A DNA stretch of 64,000 nucleotides from Rhizopus arrhizus (lineage: Eukaryota; Mucoromycota; Mucoromycetes; Mucorales; Rhizopodaceae), in NCBI GenBank assembly GCA_024220505.1, contig JAKZZE010000009.1, positions 1,914,792 to 1,978,791 on the forward strand. Direction: 5' to 3'. Positions 22,317 to 32,700 of the stretch are shown here, piece by piece (the stretch's first letter is position 1; the number at the start of each line of letters is the position of its first letter). Made by a program: the position numbers and the translations under genes. Under the pieces are notes generated by a model. The model searched no databases and had not been told where the DNA came from. It worked only from the letters and a program-made list of their open reading frames with translations.

Positions 22317-23690
22317 TTGAATTTTGCTCTTTATTCTAAAGTTAAAATACGTATGTCTGAAAACATTGCTACTGAATCAACTGATGGTTCACCTCCTCAA
22401 TCTTCATCTCCGGACTCTTCTTTGATGGCTCCTACTACTCAACTTGGTACTATGGCAAGTAAGTACGCGCATTCTGAAGCTACGCCTATGGAAGAAGATA
22501 TTCCTCCTGTCTCACAAAAGCCTGAAGATATTGCTCGTAAAAGCCTTGAAATGATTAAGGATATGAAGAAACAAGCCTTATTGCTATTTGCTACCTATAT
22601 GAATTCTAACAAGTCTGACCCGGATAGCCCTGAAACCTTGCAAGCTTTGTCTCTATATAGGGAATTTGAACAAAAGATTGTCGCTGCCAAAGAAGCTCAT
22701 AAGTCTATGACTTCATTATTTGAAGAAAGACAAGATGCAAAAGACCTTGGTAACAATCTTGGTTTAGTACGTTTAGTGGTTCCAAACGATCTTCCTGTGT
22801 TGCAACTCCGTGGTGAAACTTTATGGAGAAAGAAGGCAGACCCTTTTGACTCGGCCTATGACTTTTGCAATACGTTCGAAACTGTACTTCATGCCCATGG
22901 TCTATCTCTCAATTCAAATTGGGAACGTCTGCTGCCATTGTGTATGAATCCAGAACAAGTATCCTGGTGTAGAGAAGCTTTGATGGATAAACGTTACACT
23001 TGGAAGGAAGTCCGCCCCATTGTTCTCGATCACTTTGACACACCATACAGAAAGTTTCTTTTAATGGTCGAGGTTGGTTCCATGCGTCAAGCCCCCTATG
23101 AAAGTAACAGAGAGTATTCAAACCGATTTCAAAAAATGCGAAGAGAAGCTGGTATGGAGGATGGAACTCAATTAGCTGTCACCTATTTCGCTTCCTTGAA
23201 GCCATCTGTCAAAACTGTAGCACAAGTGGCCATCTCTTCTCACCTCGGTGCTAAACTCCCTGGTTCAATCAACCAAATAATTGATTTGGTCCTTGCCTCG
23301 GGTGAGGATTCTGCTTTCTCTATCAAGAACCCGCACAAGCGTGGAAGACTAACTGATGAAGAACAAAGTTCTCGTGGTTCTCTTGGTACGACTAGTAAAG
23401 TTTCATCTGGAACTAATAAAGTCATCAACTTTGTCAAGTCAAATAATTCAAATCTCAATAAGGGTACTAATAAGCCTAAACCTTGTATGTATTGTGGTAA
23501 AGAATGGAACAAAGGCCACCGCTGTGAAGAATTTAAAGAGGCTAAGAAATCTTCTAATAATGCCAAGGCAAAAGAAGGATTTTCTCTCTCTCGCGTCAAC
23601 CGTATGGCGATCCGTTCAAATACCAATGAAGATTCTGAAAATGATGAAGATGTAAACAACGGTCATCTAAACCGTATGGCTCTTGATTGA
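22317..23690 (+). CDS. gag: Gag of family A chromovirus
   Basis: 457 residues from the upstream ATG; an in-frame ATG at 22353 (MSENIATES) in a better context may be the true start. The middle (~residues 150-330) has the helical capsid-like fold signature of retrotransposon gag (LWRKKADPFDSAYDFCNTFE, AYESNREYSNRFQKM-like region). A zinc knuckle of CX2CX7HXC type (CMYCGKEWNKGHRC) lies near residue 390, a variant common in gypsy gag. The ORF ends LNRMALD-TGA, and the same frame is open again directly after the stop and runs into pol. Gag would assemble the virus-like particle in the cytoplasm. Confidence 0.92.
   Translation: MNFALYSKVKIRMSENIATESTDGSPPQSSSPDSSLMAPTTQLGTMASKYAHSEATPMEEDIPPVSQKPEDIARKSLEMIKDMKKQALLLFATYMNSNKSDPDSPETLQALSLYREFEQKIVAAKEAHKSMTSLFEERQDAKDLGNNLGLVRLVVPNDLPVLQLRGETLWRKKADPFDSAYDFCNTFETVLHAHGLSLNSNWERLLPLCMNPEQVSWCREALMDKRYTWKEVRPIVLDHFDTPYRKFLLMVEVGSMRQAPYESNREYSNRFQKMRREAGMEDGTQLAVTYFASLKPSVKTVAQVAISSHLGAKLPGSINQIIDLVLASGEDSAFSIKNPHKRGRLTDEEQSSRGSLGTTSKVSSGTNKVINFVKSNNSNLNKGTNKPKPCMYCGKEWNKGHRCEEFKEAKKSSNNAKAKEGFSLSRVNRMAIRSNTNEDSENDEDVNNGHLNRMALD
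23688..23690 (+). promoter_or_regulatory. In-frame TGA between gag and pol
   Basis: GAT TGA AAA TTA. Upstream gag and downstream pol share the same reading frame, and no other stop occurs before the protease (DTGA at ~23793). This is the layout expected for stop-codon readthrough, as in gammaretroviruses. It may also be a single point mutation of a fused ORF. No clear downstream hairpin is visible. Confidence 0.6.
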
Positions 23691-26600
23691 AAATTAAGAA
23701 ATAAAGACATAACTGTTACTCGTGATTTTAAACTGACTAAAGATGATTCTATAAGCTTTCCTATCCTTGTAAATAATGTAAAAGCAATGACTATCTTAGA
23801 TACAGGCGCAAATTTTTCGTCAATTAATAAAAAGTTTTGTCTAGAACATAATTTTCCTATTGTTCCATCTAAGGAAAAAGATGTAATAAAATTGGCTGAT
23901 TCTGAATCTACTATTACACGAATTGGTACAATTGAATTAAACATCAGATGTAATGAAAAAAATTATACTCATAACTTCGAAGTAATGAACTTAACAAATG
24001 ATCATGACATGAGTATAGGTACAGATTTTATGACTAAACTTGGAATCGGTCTTACTGGTTTACCATACAAATGGGATACTGATGAAGTAGACAATATTCA
24101 AGCTGCACAATCTAAATATAGTGACAATAGTGAGCTCTTAGAAGAAGTAGATAAGGAAATGTCAGAACTTGAAGACTGCCCCGCAGGAACTCCTGAACAA
24201 TTTCAATCTGCTATAAATGATATTAAACCATTGATTCAATTAAATCAAGGCATACCTAAAGGTTCTTTTTGTACAATTCCAGAATCTGTTGTCTCAATTG
24301 AAACTCCAGAAAATGTAACATCTTATCGAAGTCCTTACCCGATCGCTTTAGTGTATCATCAAGTTGTACAGGATCAGATTAATGAATGGCTGGATAATGG
24401 TGTCATAAAACGTGCTCCTGCTAACACTGAATGGAATTCGGCTTTAACTGTAGTAAAAAAGACAAATGCCAAGGGAGAAATAACTGGTTATCGTGTATGC
24501 CATGATCCTAGACATATTAATGCTCTTTTATCTTCTATTGATCGAATGCCTTTACCAAAAATATCTGAACTCTTTGAAGAATTAAAAGGAGCTTCAGTAT
24601 ATTCCACTTTGGATCTTAAATCCGCATTTAACTCTTTAAGGTTGCGAGAGGATCATGCTCATAAATTAGCATTCTCATGGAATAATGTACAATACGTGCC
24701 AATTGGTACTCCATTTGGTTTAAAACACGTATCTAGTGTGATGCAAAGAACAATGAGTATAGCACTTGAGAATATGCCCTTTGCTAGATGCTTTATCGAT
24801 GATATAGTAGTCGCATCTACTTCAATTGAAGAACATAAACTACATTTAAAAGCAGTAATAAATAAGCTGACCAAAGTAAATCTCAAATTAAATCCTGATA
24901 AATGTAAATTCTTTCAAAATAAGATTAATTTACTTGGTTTTAGAATATCGCCTAAAGGTGTATCTCTTGACGTTCGTAAAGTTGCTAATGTACAAGATTT
25001 CCCTATACCTAAAACAGGAAAGGATATCATGAAGTATTGTGGTCTCATAAATTACTTCCGACCTCTTATCCCTAAAGCGTCCACACTCTTGGCTCCGCTG
25101 GATGCATTGAGGAATGAAAAATCACTTGAAAAATTATGGAACAGTAAACATCAAACATGCTTTGATAATCTTAAAAAGGTACTTTTGGAAGGTACAATCT
25201 TAGCCTATCCTGATTTAAATCGTCCTTTCTGTGTTGCCACTGATGCTTCTAACGTTGGTGTAGGTGTTGTTCTCTATCAAGTGATTGATGGAAAAATAAA
25301 ATATATTTCCATGATGGCGAAAAGTCTCTCTAAAAGTGAACGTCACTATTCAGCTACTAAGCGTGAATTATTAGCAGTAGTCTATGCATTAAAAAAGTTC
25401 CATAAATATCTCTGGGGTAATCACTTCACTCTATACACGGATCATAAAGCATTGACCTATCTTCACACGCAAAAAATAGCAAACGTAATGCTGATCAATT
25501 GGCTGGATACTTTATTAAAGTATGATTTTAAAGTCGTTCATCTGCCAGGAATAGATAATATCTTACCTGATACACTTTCTCGTCTCTATGAAATTGAGAA
25601 TCCTGTCAATGAACTGGGAGGGGATAATGCTCGTCTGCTTAACAGAACAGCTATAAAATTACCTAGTATTAATGACGGTGAATACATAACACCAGCGGAT
25701 TCAGAAGAACGTAAAGAACTTCTTCTTAAAGAACATCTAAAAGGACACTTTGGTTCTGATGCAATCTACCATGCTTTAAAACGTAAAGGTATCTACTGGA
25801 ATAATCTAAAAGAAGAAGCAGTAGAATTAGTAAAAAGTTGTGTACCCTGTCAACAATTTAACATAATCAAAAAAGGTTATAACCCTTTAAGACCTATAAC
25901 AGCCACATTACCTGGTGATAGTTGGGGTATCGATTTAGCTGGTCCCATGAAAACTTCCTTGAATGGCAACAATTACTTACTGATTATGGTTGACATTGCT
26001 ACTCGTTACTGCATATTGAAACCTATCCCTGATAAACAATCTATGACAATTGTAAAAACATTAATCGATGTATTCTCGCATTATGGTTTTCCTCGTGTAC
26101 TCCAATCTGATAATGGTGGTGAATTTGTAAATGAGCTTATGCAATTACTTGCTGAAAATGCTGGTTATGATCATAGACTCATATCTAGTTACCATCCCAG
26201 AGCTAATGGTGTAAGTGAACGTTGGGTACAAAGTGCTGTAAAAGCCATAAAGAAACAAGTCGAAGGTGCTAAAGCAGACTGGGATTTATATGTTCCTTCT
26301 ACACAACTCTACCTAAATAGCAAATATAATGAACGTACTAAGACGCCACCCTTCACTTTAATGTTCGGTCGTAATCCAAATGACTTTGAAGATTTCAGTC
26401 AGGAAAAAGATGAAGCAACTAAGGAAGAATTAAATGCAGAACTTTTAAAAAATATAAAAAAGATGACAGAAATTGTATTTCCTGCTATACACGAAAGAAC
26501 AAAAATAATAACAAACAAACAAAAGGAAAAATTTGATGCGTCACATAAACTTGTATCAATCCCCGAAAATAGTTATGTAATGGTAACAGTAAATTATAAA

Positions 26601-27122
26601 ACAAATAAGCTTGATGCTCCATATGAGGGACCTTATAAAGTTAAAAGGATCACCCAAGGTGGATCATATGTGCTTGAAGATGAAAAGGGAGATTTATTAC
26701 CTAAAAACTACCCACCATCTGCACTCAAGATGATATCACAGGATGAAGTAATATCCTCAAATAAATTCTATCAAGTTGAAGCCATCTTAACACATAAAAA
26801 AGTTAAAGGAAAATATATTTATAAGTGTAGATGGAAAGGTTATGATGAGAGTGAAGATACTTGGGAACCTGCATCTCACTTTGCAGATCTTAAATTCATA
26901 ACTGAATATTGGCAAAGAATTGGTATTGTCCCTGAAGACATAAAAACAAAATATAAAATTCTTGATAAAAAAGAAAAGTCAAATAATACAAATAAGGAAT
27001 CTAATCCTCAGTCAAGTAAACGTAAAATACCAACAGACTTAAAAGAAACCAGCTACTCTTCCACAACAATTAATGAGAAGAATAAGAGCCAAGGTAGACC
27101 TAAAAGATCTAAACGGTATTGA
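23691..27122 (+). CDS. pol: Pol of family A chromovirus (PR-RT-RH-IN-chromodomain)
   Basis: Open from the gag stop; the first ATG is at 23787, giving 1,111 residues. In order from that ATG: aspartic protease (ILDTGANFSSIN, residues 2-13); reverse transcriptase with STLDLKSAFN and CFIDDIVVAS (~residue 335); RNase H (VATDASNVGVG, TKRELLAVVYAL, LYTDHKAL); integrase with the HHCC finger (GHFGSDAIYHALKRKG...CVPCQQ) and the D,D,E core (GIDLAGP, LQSDNGGEF, NGVSERWVQ). A C-terminal chromodomain follows (YKCRWKGYDESEDTWEP, ~residues 1010-1030). Chromodomains of this type bind modified histone H3 and steer integration into heterochromatin. All catalytic motifs are present. If translation needs a start of its own it would use 23787; readthrough from gag is more likely. 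Confidence 0.93.
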   Translation, partial: KLRNKDITVTRDFKLTKDDSISFPILVNNVKAMTILDTGANFSSINKKFCLEHNFPIVPSKEKDVIKLADSESTITRIGTIELNIRCNEKNYTHNFEVMNLTNDHDMSIGTDFMTKLGIGLTGLPYKWDTDEVDNIQAAQSKYSDNSELLEEVDKEMSELEDCPAGTPEQFQSAINDIKPLIQLNQGIPKGSFCTIPESVVSIETPENVTSYRSPYPIALVYHQVVQDQINEWLDNGVIKRAPANTEWNSALTVVKKTNAKGEITGYRVCHDPRHINALLSSIDRMPLPKISELFEELKGASVYSTLDLKSAFNSLRLREDHAHKLAFSWNNVQYVPIGTPFGLKHVSSVMQRTMSIALENMPFARCFIDDIVVASTSIEEHKLHLKAVINKLTKVNLKLNPDKCKFFQNKINLLGFRISPKGVSLDVRKVANVQDFPIPKTGKDIMKYCGLINYFRPLIPKASTLLAPLDALRNEKSLEKLWNSKHQTCFDNLKKVLLEGTILAYPDLNRPFCVATDASNVGVGVVLYQVIDGKIKYISMMAKSLSKSERHYSATKRELLAVVYALKKFHKYLWGNHFTLYTDHKALTYLHTQKIANVMLINWLDTLLKYDFKVVHLPGIDNILPDTLSRLYEIENPVNELGGDNARLLNRTAIKLPSINDGEYITPADSEERKELLLKEHLKGHFGSDAIYHALKRKGIYWNNLKEEAVELVKSCVPCQQFNIIKKGYNPLRPITATLPGDSWGIDLAGPMKTSLNGNNYLLIMVDIATRYCILKPIPDKQSMTIVKTLIDVFSHYGFPRVLQSDNGGEFVNELMQLLAENAGYDHRLISSYHPRANGVSERWVQSAVKAIKKQVEGAKADWDLYVPSTQLYLNSKYNERTKTPPFTLMFGRNPNDFEDFSQEKDEATKEELNAELLKNIKKMTEIVFPAIHERTKIITNKQKEKFDASHKLVSIPENSYVMVTVNYKTNKLDAPYEGPYKVKRITQGGSYVLEDEKGDLLPKNYPPSALKMISQDEVISSNKFYQVEAILTHKKVKGKYIYKCRWKGYDESEDTWEPASHFADLKFITEYWQRIGIVPEDIKTKYKILDKKEKSNNTNKESNPQSSKRKIPTDLKETSYSSTTINEKNKSQGRPKRSKRY

Positions 27123-27128
27123 TCATAC

Positions 27129-27142
27129 CTGGGAGGGGATTA
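27129..27142 (+). promoter_or_regulatory. Polypurine tract, family A
   Basis: ctgggaggggatta lies directly before the 3' LTR TGTTG, the expected site for plus-strand DNA priming. Confidence 0.85.
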
Positions 27143-27710
27143 TGTTGTAGAACAGTAACTGATCGTAGTAGACATTGATAAATATAAGTCTTAATACAAG
27201 ATCATAATTAAATAAAATAAAAATATAAGTTTATTTAAATAAGATCATACAATCAATTCCAATTAAACATATTCTTTTAGAATATGCTTTGTATTAATAA
27301 GAGTTCTTTGATAAGAAGAAGTATCAACTAAAATAACAAGATCCAATCCAATATCAGGAATATTGCTAATCTTTCACATAATTGAAATAACGCGTAAAAT
27401 AACCTTATTCAAATCAGTGAGGAATTCCCAGAATAAAAGATAATCTATGACAGACATACAAAAGAACAAATGAAAAGTTTTCATAATCATAATTATAGAT
27501 GACACTTGCTAAAGTACCTGAATATTAGAAGAACGCTTACAATAGAAGATATCAAGCCACTCACTCAATAAGATATAAATACCTACCTTCAATTAGAATA
27601 ATTTTTACTTTAACTTAAACTGAAATAAAGATCAGTCTCAAAAAGTACTCAAACTGTTTCTTGATCTTTGTTTCTACCTTTTATTTTATTACATTAACCA
27701 TTATACAACA
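27143..27710 (+). repeat. 3' LTR, family A
   Basis: 568 bp; no difference from the 5' LTR was found when read side by side. Confidence 0.95.
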
Positions 27711-27989
27711 TTTCCCATTGAATCCCCCCTTTTGTTTTTACCCTATTCACTATAACAAAGTACTAGCCTTATATGTTTAAGAAAATAAGCAACTGTAAAA
27801 ACGAAACTCTGAGATCTCGAACACGCCTAGTTCGTACGACAGCAGATATTTCTAGAGTAACAAGGATCTCTAAATGGACAATCAACAGGAGAAAGAGGGA
27901 AGAAAGAAACTTAATGTCTTGTGATCATGAAGGTATTCCGCTATTAGCCTGAAAAGTTATTAGTTCAGTCATCAACCTAGAGCTTGGAC

Positions 27990-28552
27990 TGTTGTAGAAC
28001 AGCGTCTGATCATAACGGACATTGAATAATCACAACTAAAAGAAGTATATTAAAACTGATAAATCTTTATCAAATAAAATATATTCTTCTTCTTTTTTAT
28101 ATAAAACTATCACTATTAGATTCATCCTATAAAGTAAACATGAACAATAAATAAGTCATGACCTTTATTATTCATCATTTCTGTAAATGAATAATAATGG
28201 ATCAGGTACCTAGTCAACTATGATCTGACTGGAGGCATTTCATATAAATATATCTTTCCTCTCAATGAAGACGGGACAATTCTCCCAGATCAGTTAAAGA
28301 ACAATAAGATCTATAAAACAACGAATTAAAAATTTTCATAATCGATTCAGTGATCATTCTTCAATCAAACATGTCAATTATTGGATCTACGCTCATAACA
28401 ACTCATTTACCCGCCAACTGATAGAAGAATATAAATAGTAGACTTTGTAATGATTTCTTTTTAATAATTAAGATTGTCTTAAATAAAGTTCAGTCTCAAA
28501 AAGTATTCTTTGGTTTTTATCGCTACCTTAATTACTTTACCAGAACATAACA
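27990..28552 (+). mobile_element. Solo LTR, family B, in Tc1-like copy 2
   Basis: 563 bp, TGTTGTAGAACAGCG ... ACATAACA, flanked by tggac at 27985-27989 and 28553-28557. The empty site is preserved in copies 1 and 3 (ggaccttgtccaag near 4316 and 36977). Confidence 0.95.
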
Positions 28553-28589
28553 TGGACAAGGTCCGCTACACACAGTTCCTGATGCTCAG

Positions 28590-29290
28590 CACATTTTGAG
28601 GACCTTAAGATACAGTGTTAGCAGACTGTCAGTCTAAAGGCACTGTAGGAAGCTAGATTTTGAGTCTGGAAGTAAGGAATCGAAGAATTTCATCAGCTGT
28701 ATTAGCCGGAAAAAGCGATGAATGTGGTATCATGACAAGCCATTGTATACAATAGAGGGCTGGAAGTCTGCTATCTTTAGCAATGAAACAAATATGAACA
28801 TTATGGATGCAGATAGTATACACTAATATTGAAAGCAAGTCGAGCAACCTGAGCGATTTTTTCACGGTGATCAAACAATGAAGCATGCTGGCTGCTCTGT
28901 TATGTTTTAAGGCTGTATTAGATATTGAGGACCAGAATATGTGTGTCAGGTATACGATGGTATAATGAACTCATAAATATACACATATATTTCGCTTACT
29001 TCATACCACAAAAGCCTAGCGTATAGTGGTCTAAAACGTCGTAATCTCTCGTTTCAGTATGACAATGACACAAGGCACAAGTCAACGCATGTCATAAACT
29101 CAATATTTGATAACAGCGCTTCTGTGCTACAAGTTTAGCCGCCACTAATCCCGGCCTAAGTCCGCTTAAGCATGCCAGGTGGCAATTGATGGCAAAGGTA
29201 TGATGATACGACACTAGATCAAAAAGGGTCGATGATCTTTGGAAAAGAATAGTTAAAGAGCCGGGTTCTTTTACTGAAAATGATATACAC
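28590..29290 (+). pseudogene. Decayed transposase of Tc1-like family 1
   Basis: Read on the plus strand with stops and shifts, this resembles a Tc1 transposase. LSNETNMN (first Asp position changed to Asn) is followed by a degenerate GC-CFK/DIEDQNMC block, FQYDNDTRHKSTH (second Asp) and PDLSPLKHARWQLM (Glu replaced by Lys). The same decayed frame occurs inverted in copies 1 and 3. This explains the shared antisense ORF MLHCLITVKKSLRLL..., which is only a shadow. No copy in the window encodes an active enzyme. Confidence 0.7.
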
Positions 29291-29583
29291 GCATATTATT
29301 AGCATATGCAAAGAAGAATATCCGATAATATCAAGAGATGAGATGATTATATAAAGTCTAAGATTTTAGCCACTTTTGCGGTTTTTAGAAAATATAAGAT
29401 TTTATAAATTCAAAGCACGCTTATCGCTCAGTTTTAACAATGTCATGCTTAGAACATACATAGATTACAATGACTAGTATATCCTCCTTCTAGTACAGTT
29501 TCATGACTATTGCAATTACCATGAGCAGGTAATGGTAGTTAAAAGCTAAAAAAAAGTTTTGTGCACCATTTTGTCCGCTACTG

Positions 29584-29673
29584 TATATATGATATACAGT
29601 CAAATTATTAATTTTAAGAATCTTTTGAGTGATCTCACACGACATTAAGGAAATTATTAGAGTAAATACGACA
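29584..29673 (-). repeat. 3' LTR of family C, truncated
   Basis: Only the first 90 bp of the LTR remain on the minus strand (TGTCGTATTTACTC...ATATCATATA). Tc1-like copy 2 begins next to it at a TA. Confidence 0.9.
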
Positions 29674-29686
29674 TAGCCCCCCACCA
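29674..29686 (-). promoter_or_regulatory. Polypurine tract, family C
   Basis: On the minus strand ggtggggggcta lies just before the 3' LTR TGTCG. Between this tract and the gag-pol stop is an unbroken run of about 31 A (plus-strand T run at 29731-29761). Confidence 0.8.
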
Positions 29687-29729
29687 GTGTGAGATTACGG
29701 TAAAAAATGTGACTTGTTTTGAAAATCAC

Positions 29730-29762
<33 letters not shown>

Positions 29763-29789
29763 TTTTGATGTACTTTATGAAGAGGAATT

Positions 29790-32700
29790 TCACAATTTCT
29801 TGCTGTTACGAGTAGCAGCAACTGACACATTTGGAGTGGAATGTCTGTTTTGTTTATCACGACGAGCTTTTTTGGACTGACGCGATATCGTGTGAGGATA
29901 CGAACGTTTAGAATTATGGTTGGTGGAATGTATAGCAACACCAGCCAAATTAGAATTATCATCATCTAGAGATACAGACTTCATCATAGTGCTAATCGTA
30001 CCAGATGGATTAGTCTTGAGGACCTCAGAAGAAGATGGAGAATTTGTGATTTTAGAGTTTTTAGGAGGAACATACTTTTGTCCCATGTTTTTCCAATATT
30101 TACGTAAAATGTCTGGATCATTGAATTTATCAGCTGTTAGCCATTCATCCCATTCACTGCTGTAGTTTTTCCAACGCACAAGGTACTCACGGTTTTTTGG
30201 AGGACCTCGGTGATTAAGAACTGCTTCGACTTCATAGTTTTGGATTTCATTTCCTTCATCGTCGAGTTCAATAATCTCTTCATTGGAAATTAACTTTAGC
30301 TCAGTAGTGGTATAAGAACGAGGCATCAGGACACCAGTTTCATCACGTAAGATATAGGCATTACCTTGATTCTTACGCAAAGCTGTAAATGGCCCTTCAT
30401 AAGCTGGAGCAAGTTGACCGGATTTAGTTGGAATACGAACCATGACATGAGAGCCAGGTGCATAATCAGCTAATCGGTGTGTGTCATTAAATTTTGCTTG
30501 TTCAAGTTCAACTTGAGCTTTCGTTTTAGCAGTAATAGCAGGAAAAACAATATCAGTCATATAGTCGATACGTTTCATTAATTCTTCATGCGACATAGGT
30601 GGTTTACCCTTGACTTCCTTAAGCTTGTCTTTATCAGATCTAAAGCCATAAGGTTCAATCATTTTACGTGCGAACATGAGAGAGAAAGGTGTAGAGTTTA
30701 GACGCTTAGATATACGGTTATTCATTGCAAGTTGAATGGAAGGAAGGAATTCATCCCAGTCATTGCCAACACCATTAGTAGATTTAGCGAGTAATTTTTT
30801 AACAGTTTGAACAAAGCGTTCACTTAAACCATTAGCAGAAGGATGCAAAGGAGTAATAAATCGATGATCATAACCCATAGCATTAGCTAAATCTTTAGAG
30901 AGAGAATTCTTAAATTCAGTCCCATTATCGCTTTGGAGTTTTGTAGGAAAACCCATTATACAAAAGACATCGATCAGTGCACGTAAAATTGTATCTGCTT
31001 TTTTATCGGGCAAGGCACGAAGTATACAGAACCGTGTACAGCCGTCTATGATAACCATAAAATAATTATTATTAGATGTTGAAGTGGTGTGCATAGGACC
31101 ACCTAAATCGATAGCGTAATGATCACCAGGATAATAACTGTATATACTACGCAGAGGGTGATATCCCTTTTTCTCGATATTATGTTTCATGCATTCATTA
31201 CATTGTCTGACAAACTTCACACAGTCAGATATTAGATTTGGCCAATGAATACCCTCATTGTGAAGACGTTTAACCATTTGCTCTGCACCGTAATGACCAA
31301 CTTTGTTGTGGGCATCTGTCATTAACTCACGATGTTCAGAATCTGGGGGCACAAAATAGTCCTTGAAAACTGAATGAGCAGACTGAACATAAAAGATGTT
31401 TTTGTCGTGAAGCCGATTAAAGTCATTATACTCATTAGAGTCATTAAATTTTCTGTTAAAAGAATGGAAATTACTAGAAATGTCTAAATTTCTGTTGTAA
31501 TTAACAATGTCGTCACTATGTGTGGCTGGGTAGACGTACGGTTGTGCATCTGAGGTCGTGGGCTTGTGGTCCACTAGAATAACGTTAATAGAAACGTTAT
31601 GTTTGACATGAGCTCTATGTCTTTTCTTATTATTAATATCATTAGAAGTAGCGTAATTACTACGAAAGGAAGCAATTCTTTTTCCTTCATTAAGATCTTG
31701 TTCATGTTCAACCGGCTCTTTTGGTGGGTATAGCCTAGAGAGTTTATCGGGAAGGATATTATCTAATCCTCGAACATGAACCACATTAAAATTATAGTCA
31801 AGAATAACGTCAAGCCATTTAATAAGCATACTATTGGCATTCTTTTGGGAATGAATATAGCATAAAGCTTTATGGTCAGTATATAATGTAAATCGTGTGC
31901 CCCAAATAAATTTGTGAAATTGGGTTAAGGCATAAACTACACCAAGCAATTCACGCATTGTAACACTGTAACGTTTTTCACTTCTTGATAGAGAACGAGA
32001 CATAAAACCAATGTATTTTTTGATTTTAGACATTTCGCCATTAGATTGAGTCACTTCGAACTCTTGATATAAACAACAACCAGTGCCAAAATCTGAAGAA
32101 TCAGTGGCTATGCAAAAAGGACGTGACAAATCCGGGTGTGATAAAACGAATTCGGATGACAAGATACGTTTTATGCTGTCAAAATGCATCTGGTGTGTAG
32201 AAGTCCAAATAAAGGGACCATTAATTTTCTCATCATGAGAACGTAAAGCATCCAAAGGAGCCATTAAAAATGAAGCATTAGGAGTATGCTGTCTAAAATA
32301 ATTTACAAATCCTAAGAAACTTTGAACTTGCTTCTGAGTAGTCGGTCTCGGCCATTCATGAATGTTCGTAAGTTTACGGGTATCAATTTTCTTTCCCTCA
32401 GCGGAGATACAATAACCCAAAAGATAAACAGCAGATTTTGCGAGGTAAGTTTTTTCAAAATTAACTCTTAAATTTGCATTTGTAAGGATTTGTAGAACTT
32501 TCTTTACATGAAGGAAATGTGCATGCATGGATGAACTGAAAACACAGATATCGTCCACGAAACACTTCACATAAGGCAAGTCCTTAAACAAATTTAACAT
32601 TATACGAGAAAATAACTGACTGATTGTAGAAATACCAAAGGGAGCACCTCGGTACATGTATTGTAAATTATTAGGAGCAGTAAATGTAGTCTTATGTTGA

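Larger units (their letters stand above)
21740..27710 (+). mobile_element. Complete Ty3/gypsy chromovirus, family A
   Basis: A 5,971-bp element with two 568-bp LTRs that read as identical by eye, a polypurine tract before the 3' LTR, gag and pol. It has a 5-bp target duplication (tttcc at 21735-21739 and 27711-27715). The empty target survives at 4590-4610 and 37240-37265. No tRNA-type TGG primer site is evident after the 5' LTR, which runs directly into tttactttttg. Identical LTRs imply a very recent insertion. Confidence 0.95.
21411..29583. mobile_element. Tc1-like family 1, copy 2, expanded by two LTR insertions
   Basis: Ends CAGTAGCGGACAAAACTGG at 21411 and its inverse at 29583, with TA outside each. 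Subtracting the family A element (5,971 + 5) and the solo LTR B (563 + 5) from 8,173 bp leaves 1,629 bp, the same as copies 1 and 3. It is inverted relative to those copies. The element is non-autonomous; its own transposase is decayed (next-but-few entries). Confidence 0.93.

Noticed and set aside
23240..23659. Minus-strand ORFs over gag and pol of family A
   Set aside because: Antisense shadows of the gag and pol frames.
28653..28886. ORF MLHCLITVKK..., also at 3988-4224 and 36653-36886, as a conserved gene
   Set aside because: It is the antisense of a decayed Tc1-like transposase and is shared only because the three copies are the same transposon.
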